A DNA stretch of 24,787 nucleotides from Candidatus Microgenomates bacterium (GTDB taxonomy: Bacteria > Patescibacteriota > Microgenomatia > UBA1406 > GWC2-37-13): contig JACOTV010000106.1 in the NCBI GenBank assembly GCA_016178125.1, positions 1-24,787 on the forward strand, given 5' to 3'. The notes under the pieces were generated by a model. The model did no database searches, was not told the origin of the DNA, and saw nothing but the letters and a program-made list of their open reading frames with translations. How positions within the stretch are numbered: the stretch's first letter is position 1; the number at the start of each line of letters is the position of its first letter. Below, piece by piece: positions 1 through 6,656 of the stretch. The position numbers and the translations under genes were made by a program.

Positions 1-720
1 AATGTGAAGGTTGTTCATGCAAAGGATCTCTTTCTCAAGAGACTCCGTGGGGTGACGGATCCTGAAAAAAAACGCAAGGTCATTGGAAAAGCCTTCATCG
101 ACGTTCTAGAAAAAGAAGCAAAAATTCTCAAGGCTACATTCTTAGTACAAGGGACCATTTACCCAGACGTCATCGAAAGCGCAGGGACCAAGCATAGCCA
201 AAATATTAAAAGCCATCACAATGTCGGAGGATTGCCTGAACGCATGAAACTCGCCCTCATTGAACCTCTTCGCAGTTTTTATAAAGACGAAGTTCGCAGC
301 ATTGGTAAAACGCTGGGCTTGCCAGATACCATAACAAAGCGCCAACCGTTTCCGGGGCCAGGACTTGCCGTTCGCATTATTGGCGCAGTCACCGAGTACA
401 AGCTTGGCATACTGAGTGAAGCAGACGCGGTAGTGCGGCAAGAAGTACATACTGCAGGCCTCGACCACAGCATTTGGCAGTCATTCGCCGTATACACGGG
501 GATTAAAACAACCGGTGTCCGAGGTGACGAACGAGCTTACGGAGAAACCATCGCCGTACGGCTTATCGAAGCAACCGATGCGATGAGCGCTCACTGGGCG
601 CGCGTGCCGTACACTCTCCTTGAAACGATCAGCACGCGCATTGTGACCGAGATCCCGGCGGTAAACCGCGTAGTCTACGACATTACGACCAAGCCTCCTG
701 CTACAATGGAATGGGAATGA
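1..720 (+). CDS. guaA: GMP synthase (glutamine-hydrolysing), C-terminal part
   Basis: This is the 3' part of guaA, which makes GMP from XMP, ATP and glutamine in purine synthesis; the reading frame is open from base 1, so the glutamine amidotransferase domain and the PP-loop start lie outside the window. What is visible is the end of the ATP-pyrophosphatase domain (IESAGTKHSQNIKSHHNVGG, then LIEPLRSFYKDEVR) and the dimerisation domain, with the family hallmark KRQPFPGPGLAVRIIG. The protein ends in KPPATMEWE, the usual GuaA C-terminus, so the end is complete. The next gene overlaps its stop codon, so the two are probably translationally coupled. Identity is sure. Confidence 0.97.
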   Translation, partial: NVKVVHAKDLFLKRLRGVTDPEKKRKVIGKAFIDVLEKEAKILKATFLVQGTIYPDVIESAGTKHSQNIKSHHNVGGLPERMKLALIEPLRSFYKDEVRSIGKTLGLPDTITKRQPFPGPGLAVRIIGAVTEYKLGILSEADAVVRQEVHTAGLDHSIWQSFAVYTGIKTTGVRGDERAYGETIAVRLIEATDAMSAHWARVPYTLLETISTRIVTEIPAVNRVVYDITTKPPATMEWE

Positions 721-1304
721 ACATCATAGATCTTCTTATAAAGGCAGGTATCATCGTGAGCATGATTCTGATACGTATATACTGGCGCGCCGCCGAAGAA
801 GAGGCTGACATGAAAATCCCGAGCACTTCTACCCGTCGTACCCGTTTTCGCAACCAGTTCCGTGCCATTGAAATAGCCTTTTATATCGTTCTTTTGATTC
901 AATGTTTTGTATATCCGATCCTTCCATTCAATCCATCTATAGTTACTCAGGCGCTTGGCCTAGTATTATTTGTGTCGGGCGTACGAATTAGTGTTTCCGG
1001 CCGCACCGCACTTGCCGAGAATTGGAATCATCTCATTGATTACCAGGTGAAAGAGAAACAGGAGCTCGTCACAGACGGCGTGTATCGCTTGGTGCGACAT
1101 CCAATATACGCTGGGTTCTGGTTCATGCTTACCGCAATCGAGATTCTTCTGCACTCCTGGTTGTTTATCGTAGTCGGGCTCGGGGTATTTGTTTTTATCT
1201 ATTTACAGTCCGTTAAGGAAGAATCAATCCTCGCTCGCCACTTTGGCAAAGAATATCTCAAATACATGCACCGGTCAAAAATGTTTATTCCCTATATTTT
1301 CTGA
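711..1304 (+). CDS. Isoprenylcysteine carboxyl methyltransferase-like integral membrane protein
   Basis: A 197-aa membrane protein of the ICMT/phospholipid-methyltransferase-like superfamily. Hydrophobic segments lie near residues 4-22, 50-70, 78-95 and 133-165. The C-terminal half carries the superfamily signature: DGVYRLVRHPIYAGF, then EESILARHFGKEYLKY and a final P before the C-terminus; this region binds S-adenosylmethionine in characterised relatives. The substrate cannot be told: bacteria have no known prenylated CaaX proteins, so a lipid or small molecule is as likely as a protein. The start at 711 overlaps guaA by 10 nt; an alternative ATG at 717 gives the common 4-nt ATGA overlap and would remove only two residues. 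There is no Shine-Dalgarno sequence. Confidence 0.85.
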   Translation: MGMNIIDLLIKAGIIVSMILIRIYWRAAEEEADMKIPSTSTRRTRFRNQFRAIEIAFYIVLLIQCFVYPILPFNPSIVTQALGLVLFVSGVRISVSGRTALAENWNHLIDYQVKEKQELVTDGVYRLVRHPIYAGFWFMLTAIEILLHSWLFIVVGLGVFVFIYLQSVKEESILARHFGKEYLKYMHRSKMFIPYIF

Positions 1305-1322
1305 TTAAGAGAAGAGCTATAC

Positions 1323-1919
1323 ATGCAATTACTTATTGCGACCCACAACCCTGCCAAAAAGAAAGAGCTCACTGAAGGACTGCTCGCGGTGCTACCTGAC
1401 TGCAACATAACTTCGCTCGATGACCTAGGCATTACCCGTGATCCCGAAGAAACGGGTAAAACATTTGAGGAAAACGCGTGCCTTAAAGCCACTTACTATG
1501 CCGCACAATCCGGACTGACTACCTTGGCCGATGACGGAGGGATACTCATTGATGCACTAAACGGCGAGCCCGGCGTATTATCAAAACGTTGGCTAGGGCG
1601 AGCCGCGACTGACCAAGAGCTCATCGATTATTGCTTGAAGCGCATGATGGGCGTTCCGCCTGAGAAGCGAACAGCCCGTTTTACTGTGGTGTTATGCGTG
1701 GTAGATCCCGTTACCAAAAATATGACAACGGTTACTGAGTCGATTGAAGGTTTCATAGCAGAAACAAGCTCGAAGCACTGGTCGCCAGGATTCTGTTACC
1801 GGGCAGTGTTTATCGTAAAGCAATTTAATAAATACTTTGACGACCTCACCCAACAGGAACATGAACAGATTAACCATCGCCTCATTGCCCTCAGGCGGCT
1901 TGCAAAAAAGTTGCTATAA
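1323..1919 (+). CDS. RdgB/HAM1-like non-canonical purine NTP pyrophosphatase (divergent)
   Basis: A 198-aa protein of the HAM1/RdgB (ITPase-like) family, which hydrolyses dITP and XTP to monophosphates to keep damaged purines out of nucleic acids. Family motifs in order: ATHNPAKKKEL (residues 6-16), GKTFEENACLKA (45-56), LADDGGILIDALNGEPGV (68-85) and NHR (184-186). Several conserved positions differ: DDSG is DDGG, the base-binding GFGYDPxF is GFCYRAVF (156-163), so Asp and Pro are lost, and SHRGxAL is NHRLIAL. The fold assignment is firm, but specificity or activity may be altered. It lies 18 nt after the methyltransferase gene, and the last bases of the ORF hold the serS promoter. A weak purine run (AAGAGAAGAG) precedes its start. 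Confidence 0.85.
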   Translation: MQLLIATHNPAKKKELTEGLLAVLPDCNITSLDDLGITRDPEETGKTFEENACLKATYYAAQSGLTTLADDGGILIDALNGEPGVLSKRWLGRAATDQELIDYCLKRMMGVPPEKRTARFTVVLCVVDPVTKNMTTVTESIEGFIAETSSKHWSPGFCYRAVFIVKQFNKYFDDLTQQEHEQINHRLIALRRLAKKLL

Positions 1920-1920
1920 T
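1912..1920 (+). promoter_or_regulatory. serS promoter, extended -10 (TGCTATAAT)
   Basis: A perfect TATAAT at 1915-1920 is preceded by TG at 1912-1913, giving an extended -10. It overlaps the end of the rdgB-like ORF. The serS ATG starts 6 nt after the hexamer, where transcription is expected to begin, so the serS mRNA is probably leaderless. No convincing -35 is seen, as fits an extended -10 promoter. Confidence 0.75.
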
Positions 1921-1926
1921 ACGTGT

Positions 1927-3171
1927 ATGCTATCAATCGATTTCATCCGCAAAAATAAAGAGAAAGTAATAGAATCTACAAAAAATAAAAATCGTGAGGC
2001 CGATATCGATAAACTCCTACTCCTTGATGACGAGCGACGTGGATACATTCAACAGATCCAAAAACTCCGTGAAGAGCGCAACGAGCTCGCCAAAAAACGC
2101 GATGATTCGGTTAAAACCCGCGGAAAAGAGATTAAAGAGGAACTCAAAGAAGCCGAGACAAAGCTGGCAGACCTCGAAATCGCCCTCCAAAATATGCTGG
2201 CCTATGTACCCAATGTACCCCTTGACGAGGTCCCCGTCGGGAAAGATGAATCTGCAAACGTTGAAATAAAAACATGGGGCAAACCCAAAATGTTTTCGTT
2301 TACCCCTAAGTCACATATCGATATTGCAAAAGACCTCGACCTCATAGACTTTGAACGCGGCTCAAAAGTATCGGGGTTTCGCGGATATTTTCTCAAGAAT
2401 CAACTGGCTGTTTTACATATGGGACTCCTTATGTATGTGTTTCAAAAACTTTCGCAAAAAGGATACACGCCTGTTGTTGCGCCCTCTATTGTGAAGGGCT
2501 TTAGCATGTTTGGTACCGCCCAGTTTCCTTGGGGCGAACCAGAGGTGTACAAATTAAATGACGACGACGCGTATCTTTCGGGAACAGCTGAAGTGCCAGT
2601 TACCTCGTATTATGCGAATGAAACCCTAAACGAAAAAGACTTGCCCAAGAAATTCGTCGCGTTTTCCCCTTGTTTTAGACGAGAGGCAGGGTCATACGGC
2701 AAAGATACCAAAGGGTTGTATCGTGTGCATGAATTTTGGAAAATTGAGCAGGTCTTAATTGGTAAAAACGATATGGACGCCGCACGTGAGCTCCATAAGG
2801 AATTACAAGCTAATTCCGAAGAAATACTTGAGGAGCTGGGACTTCCCTACCGTGTATTACTCATGTGTACCGGCGACATGGGGGAGCCGCAAGTTCTTAA
2901 ATATGATACCGAAACCTGGATGCCCGAACGAAATGCATACGGCGAAACCATGTCAAACTCCATTATGGGCGATTATCAAGCCCGTCGGTTGGGTATCAAA
3001 TACAAAACCGCCGAGGGAAAAACAGAATATTGTTACACCTTAAACAATACAGCGGTCGCGTCACCACGAATCCTGATCGCACTTCTTGAAAATTTTCAGC
3101 AAGAAGATGGGTCTGTCGAAATTCCTCATGTTCTTAGACCGTTCGTAGGCTTCAGCAGCATAGCCAAATAG
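1927..3171 (+). CDS. serS: Serine--tRNA ligase
   Basis: A class II aminoacyl-tRNA synthetase that charges tRNA-Ser, 414 aa, normal length for bacterial SerRS. The N-terminus is the usual long coiled-coil arm that grips the tRNA variable loop (about residues 25-105, rich in E/K). The catalytic domain has GTAQFPWGEPEVYKL, the TAEVP serine-binding region, motif 2 (FRREAGSYGKDTKGLYRVHE) and motif 3 ending in HVLRPFVG. The frame is open 30 codons upstream, but the ATG at 1927 is preferred: it starts with the family-typical MLSIDFIRKNKEKV, and a TATAAT ends 6 nt before it. The stop TAG directly abuts the stop of the convergent 77-aa ORF. Confidence 0.97.
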   Translation: MLSIDFIRKNKEKVIESTKNKNREADIDKLLLLDDERRGYIQQIQKLREERNELAKKRDDSVKTRGKEIKEELKEAETKLADLEIALQNMLAYVPNVPLDEVPVGKDESANVEIKTWGKPKMFSFTPKSHIDIAKDLDLIDFERGSKVSGFRGYFLKNQLAVLHMGLLMYVFQKLSQKGYTPVVAPSIVKGFSMFGTAQFPWGEPEVYKLNDDDAYLSGTAEVPVTSYYANETLNEKDLPKKFVAFSPCFRREAGSYGKDTKGLYRVHEFWKIEQVLIGKNDMDAARELHKELQANSEEILEELGLPYRVLLMCTGDMGEPQVLKYDTETWMPERNAYGETMSNSIMGDYQARRLGIKYKTAEGKTEYCYTLNNTAVASPRILIALLENFQQEDGSVEIPHVLRPFVGFSSIAK

Positions 3172-3405
3172 TTACTTCCCTGAAGATTGTCGAGGTGGTT
3201 TGGTATAGATGTTCTTTCCAAAACGGGGTGTTTCATGCTTTCCGGTATCGTCGCCTTCTACGGCATGTCGCTTAAGTACCGTAGCCATTCTTTCCACAAT
3301 TCCTGGATCTGGGGCTATTAACCGATACGTATAGGCAGTCAGATTCGCACGGCAGATTGCTCGATCTTCATCAGTGACTCGAACCGGCTGAGTATGACTA
3401 GTCAT
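3172..3405 (-). CDS. Small hypothetical protein, 77 aa
   Basis: I do not recognise this protein. It is 77 aa, charged and soluble-looking, with no signal peptide or membrane segment; about residues 10-48 look helical (TDEDRAICRANL, then PGIVERMATVLKRHAVEG) and the tail is basic and proline-containing. Two things suggest that it is a real gene: CATAAT at 3412-3417 on the same strand ends exactly 6 nt before its ATG, matching the leaderless arrangement of other genes here, and it fills the space between serS and the M3 peptidase exactly, its TAA abutting the serS TAG. A chance ORF remains possible. Its own promoter suggests it is expressed separately from the upstream peptidase gene. Confidence 0.55.
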   Translation of the reverse strand: MTSHTQPVRVTDEDRAICRANLTAYTYRLIAPDPGIVERMATVLKRHAVEGDDTGKHETPRFGKNIYTKPPRQSSGK

Positions 3406-3411
3406 GTCGCT

Positions 3412-3417
3412 ATTATG
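3412..3417 (-). promoter_or_regulatory. -10 element of the 77-aa ORF
   Basis: CATAAT on the minus strand, 6 nt upstream of the ATG at 3405. It matches the spacing of the better -10 elements in this window. No -35 is evident. The 73-nt gap it sits in, downstream of the peptidase stop, shows no obvious terminator. Confidence 0.5.
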
Positions 3418-3478
3418 CTCAGTGTGGCGTGTACCTCGCGGCGATTCTTTACTCAGTAGATGTGATTGTACTCCGCGT

Positions 3479-5281
3479 CTATTTCTGTTTCAAGCGCTTC
3501 GCAAGGAGCTCTGTTTCGCTCAGTAGGGATTCAATTTCGTCAAGACCCTTCTCCCAAAATGCCGAATCACGAATATCAACGTTCATTTTCGCAAATATAT
3601 CGCGTGGTGATTCAGATGACCCGGCCGACAAAAATACTTTTACTTTTTCAATAAACGTATGGTCACGACGTACGCTGTTTTGCAACGACTTAGAAATAAG
3701 GAGCCCCGAGGCATAAGAGTACACATAAAAAAAGTAACGGAAGTGATTTACATAGATCCACCAGTTTTGCGATCCTGGTGACTGCTCGACTGCCGGGCCC
3801 ATATACTCTTTCATATGTTTTTGAAATAGTGCACCGATCTCAGTCTGCGAGAGATAGCCTTTTTCTCGGAACGTGCGGTGAAGCTCTTGTTCGAATCGAT
3901 AAAACGCCACTTGCCTAAATATAGTTGAGACATCGTCTTGTAGCCGCTTCATCGAAAGCGACAGCTGTAGTGTTTCATCAGCATTCTTCAAAATCCGCTC
4001 GACTACAAAATCTTCCATAAACGTGCTCGCGACTTCGGCAGTCGCCATAGGCGTTGAGAAGTTTATAGCGATCTGCTTTTGACGCATAAGCTCGTTGTTT
4101 ATCCCATGGCCCAGTTCGTGAGCGAGAGTAAGAACATCGTTTAGTGAATTATCGTAATTGAGTAAAATATACGTCGGAAGTGACTTAATGTAATGTGCAC
4201 AAAATGCGCCGTTACGCTTCCCTTTTGCAGGATATACATCTATTTGCCCGCCCCTCAGAAATACACTAAAAATACTCGCAAATTCCGGGTCGAGAGTATT
4301 GAAGACATCTAACACTAAGTCTGACCCTTCTTTAAAGGTGTATTTTTTCTCTCCTACACTATTAATGACAATGGGAATATTTCGCTCATGGTAGGCAAGC
4401 TTTTTGACGCCGTGCATCCGTGCCTTCAGCTTATAGAACCGGCGTGCGATATCGAACCGTTCGGCAACAGTCGATAACAGTACGTCGACAACAGCAGTGT
4501 CTATATCGTCACTTATGTGTCGTGTTAAGTCGGGACGGTCTACTCCTCGAATTGAATCATCTATCTTTTTGTTCAACAAGATTGCATTCATTTCGTGTTC
4601 GGCGGCTGCGGCGTTTGCTTCGAATATGTCGTTCACCGCCACAGCCGCCGAGTCGCGCGTTTTTTTATCAGCATCATCGAGGTTACTGACAATTTCTGAA
4701 AAGTTCTTTTTAACCTTTTTTCCTTTTTCAAATACGGTACGTTCTTCACGGGCCAAAAATCCCGACACCATTTCGGTCCACCGGCTGTGGGAAGGGCCGC
4801 TTTTAAGAAGCATTATTTTTTCTTCACTCTCTGAGAGCAGATACTTCGCTTCCTCGAAAAGACATTCTAAATGATGCTTGTACGGCAATAACTGGCTACT
4901 TGCCAAGAATGTTTTCTGCATCTGAGGAGTAACCCGTGCAAGGCGGAGACTGAAAAACTGCATGCTTGCAGCAATGTTTTGCGAAAATTCTTCTATTTTG
5001 TTTTGCCGCGCTTTCACGTCGGTGTTATTTTGGTCCAGCGAAAACAGTAAATCGAAGTAATATCCTTCCTTCCCACCCCCTGCATAATGCTCAAGCCATA
5101 CGTTATATTCACCCAATGCTTCAGTGAGCACCACCGGATCGCTCAGCCAGTCGGTTCGTTCGTGCCACTTGGTGACAAATGCTTTTGTTTTGTCTTCTAT
5201 AATCGCCCGATCGCGAGCTATCTGTGGATCAGTGGGGGTTTTATAAAGTGGTCTGAAATCCCATGCAGTTTTCATATTCAT
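3479..5281 (-). CDS. Oligoendopeptidase F-type M3 metallopeptidase
   Basis: A 600-aa cytosolic zinc peptidase of family M3 (PepF/thimet type), which cuts short peptides. Helical N-terminal region, then the catalytic domain: the zinc site is HELGH (residues 388-392: His388 and His392 bind zinc, Glu389 is the catalytic base) and the third ligand is probably Glu416 in PMATAEVAST. The FCAHYIKSLPTYILLNYDN stretch before HELGH is also typical. There is no signal peptide. The start lies 5 nt after the stop of the ATPase/winged-helix gene, so the two probably form an operon. ATG at 5275 (starting MKTAWDF) is an equally good start; TATAAC at 5286-5291 is 4 or 10 nt from the two ATGs and might be a secondary promoter. 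Confidence 0.93.
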   Translation of the reverse strand: MNMKTAWDFRPLYKTPTDPQIARDRAIIEDKTKAFVTKWHERTDWLSDPVVLTEALGEYNVWLEHYAGGGKEGYYFDLLFSLDQNNTDVKARQNKIEEFSQNIAASMQFFSLRLARVTPQMQKTFLASSQLLPYKHHLECLFEEAKYLLSESEEKIMLLKSGPSHSRWTEMVSGFLAREERTVFEKGKKVKKNFSEIVSNLDDADKKTRDSAAVAVNDIFEANAAAAEHEMNAILLNKKIDDSIRGVDRPDLTRHISDDIDTAVVDVLLSTVAERFDIARRFYKLKARMHGVKKLAYHERNIPIVINSVGEKKYTFKEGSDLVLDVFNTLDPEFASIFSVFLRGGQIDVYPAKGKRNGAFCAHYIKSLPTYILLNYDNSLNDVLTLAHELGHGINNELMRQKQIAINFSTPMATAEVASTFMEDFVVERILKNADETLQLSLSMKRLQDDVSTIFRQVAFYRFEQELHRTFREKGYLSQTEIGALFQKHMKEYMGPAVEQSPGSQNWWIYVNHFRYFFYVYSYASGLLISKSLQNSVRRDHTFIEKVKVFLSAGSSESPRDIFAKMNVDIRDSAFWEKGLDEIESLLSETELLAKRLKQK

Positions 5282-5286
5282 ATACG

Positions 5287-6504
5287 TTATACGTGAACAA
5301 GCTTATATCCACGGGTTCGCACGGTTACTACCTGATACGGAAGTCCTTGTTTTTTTATCTTCTCACGGAGTCGTTCCATAAGTTTGTCTATCGACCAATC
5401 CGAAATGCCGTCTTCTGCTGACTCTGGCCAAACCTTATCAATAATAGCGTCTCGATCACAAATGGCACCGACATGCTCTTGGAGTACAAGAAACAGCGCG
5501 TGTTCTTTTCTCGTAAACTCAAGCGACTGTACTGCGTGCTTTGAGGCCTTATTTTTTTCTTTTATAAAATCTTTAAAGAGTGGAGAAAATATGACGCCGT
5601 TTTGAACCATTCCCGTATTTAGTAAGTAGGCGGGCATTTCTTGTTTTGACTCAGAAACGGCGACGCGCGACAGCTTGTGTTTCTCCTCGTCATTCAGACT
5701 TTCCCACAGCTCCTCGCATAGCAATAATATACGCTCTTCATGTAAAGCAGTTGACTCTAACGCTTCCGGATCCGTTTTGGCTTCGCGCAATATATCCATA
5801 AGTAATCGTAGATAGTGGAAATGTCCCCCTGAAAGCTCAACCAATGCATCGCGTGTTTTTGTATCAAAATGTACTTTGTATTTTGTCTGGTATTGATCAA
5901 TCTGGGTATTTACATTTTCTCGATCCGCGGGCTTTAGGTAGCGCGTGTAGAACAAATCAAACGGCATTTTTCTTCCATAAAAATCAGCGAGCGGTCGATA
6001 GCTAGTAAAGACACATGAGAGTTTATGATCTGAGGCATCATACATTCCATGCACATTATCGATGAATGCTTCACTGATCATATTTATCACGCGATCAAAC
6101 CGATTAAAGAAGATCACCGGTTCAATATTATTTTCGGCAAGTACCCGCAACGCTTCTCGAACACCATCATATGTTAGCTGCAGATTTTGATACTGAATAG
6201 ATGACTCGAATATTGACGTGACCTTAGTGCGTAACTCGCGGTCTGAGACCAAATCACGGACAGCATCTGAGATGCGCTTGAGGGTAAGCTGCCAAAACGG
6301 GAATGCCTCTCGCTCCACGAGATTGTTCAGATCGACAAATATGTACATCTGATTATCAGTCTTTCCATATTGGTGGCTATTAAAAAAATGTCGTAAGAAG
6401 GTGTTTATCCCCACACGACGCATGCCAACGAGCTCTACGCTGTGATTGTGCCTAAGATGTTCTGTTAAAAACGCGCCATCATCGTGGCGATATACGTCGG
6501 TCAT
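5287..6504 (-). CDS. P-loop-like (STAND/AAA-type) protein with C-terminal OmpR-type winged helix
   Basis: A 405-aa protein. Residues about 15-245 look like an AAA/STAND ATPase: a Walker A-like GMRRVGINT at 27-35, hydrophobic strand PVIFFNRFD at 129-137 in the Walker B place, and TSYRPL at 167-172 as a sensor-like motif. Residues about 326-405 match an OmpR/PhoB DNA-binding winged helix (TRKEHALFLVLQEHVG, DRDAIIDKVW, VTVRTRGYKLV). It may therefore be a one-component regulator that couples a sensory NTPase module to DNA binding. Oddity: Walker A has lost its lysine (expected GKT, found INT), so nucleotide hydrolysis is doubtful. The frame is open to 6540, but ATG at 6504 is chosen because a good promoter occupies 6512-6540. 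It probably forms an operon with the M3 peptidase. Confidence 0.75.
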   Translation of the reverse strand: MTDVYRHDDGAFLTEHLRHNHSVELVGMRRVGINTFLRHFFNSHQYGKTDNQMYIFVDLNNLVEREAFPFWQLTLKRISDAVRDLVSDRELRTKVTSIFESSIQYQNLQLTYDGVREALRVLAENNIEPVIFFNRFDRVINMISEAFIDNVHGMYDASDHKLSCVFTSYRPLADFYGRKMPFDLFYTRYLKPADRENVNTQIDQYQTKYKVHFDTKTRDALVELSGGHFHYLRLLMDILREAKTDPEALESTALHEERILLLCEELWESLNDEEKHKLSRVAVSESKQEMPAYLLNTGMVQNGVIFSPLFKDFIKEKNKASKHAVQSLEFTRKEHALFLVLQEHVGAICDRDAIIDKVWPESAEDGISDWSIDKLMERLREKIKKQGLPYQVVTVRTRGYKLVHV

Positions 6505-6511
6505 GAAGCAA

Positions 6512-6540
6512 ATTATAATCCTGCAAAGCGTGTTACGCAA
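6512..6540 (-). promoter_or_regulatory. Promoter of the ATPase/winged-helix gene (-35 and -10)
   Basis: The best full promoter in the window: on the minus strand TTGCGT (6540-6535), a 17-nt spacer and TATAAT (6517-6512). The hexamer ends 7 nt before ATG 6504, so the predicted transcript is leaderless. This fixes the start at 6504 rather than at the more upstream in-frame ATG at 6540, which would lie upstream of the transcription start. Confidence 0.8.
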
Positions 6541-6640
6541 ACAAAATATATCAAAACATCTCGTTCTAGGGGCCGTTGGAAGTCAGCAAAAAGTCAGGGA
6601 AATATTCTCGATAAATCAAGTAAACTAACCTCTTCGCCCA

Positions 6641-6646
6641 TATACT
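6641..6646 (+). promoter_or_regulatory. -10 element of the glycosyltransferase gene
   Basis: TATACT, ending 10 nt before ATG 6657; an overlapping TACTAT at 6643-6648 would be 8 nt away. Either predicts a leader of only a few bases. No -35 is seen. The 6541-6640 stretch between the divergent promoters holds no ORF; it has two GTCAG direct repeats 11 nt apart (near 6581 and 6592) that could be an operator half-site pair, but this is weak. Confidence 0.5.
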
Positions 6647-6656
6647 ATGAGCTAAT

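Noticed and set aside
142..468. 108-aa ORF antisense to guaA
   Set aside because: Lies wholly opposite a strongly conserved gene and has no supporting signal.
1837..1926. Upstream in-frame start for serS at 1837
   Set aside because: The extra 30 residues lie inside the rdgB-like gene, have no similarity to SerRS and include the serS promoter.
6505..6540. Longer start for the ATPase/winged-helix gene at 6540
   Set aside because: The extra 12 codons overlap a TTGCGT-N17-TATAAT promoter, so they would not be transcribed from it.
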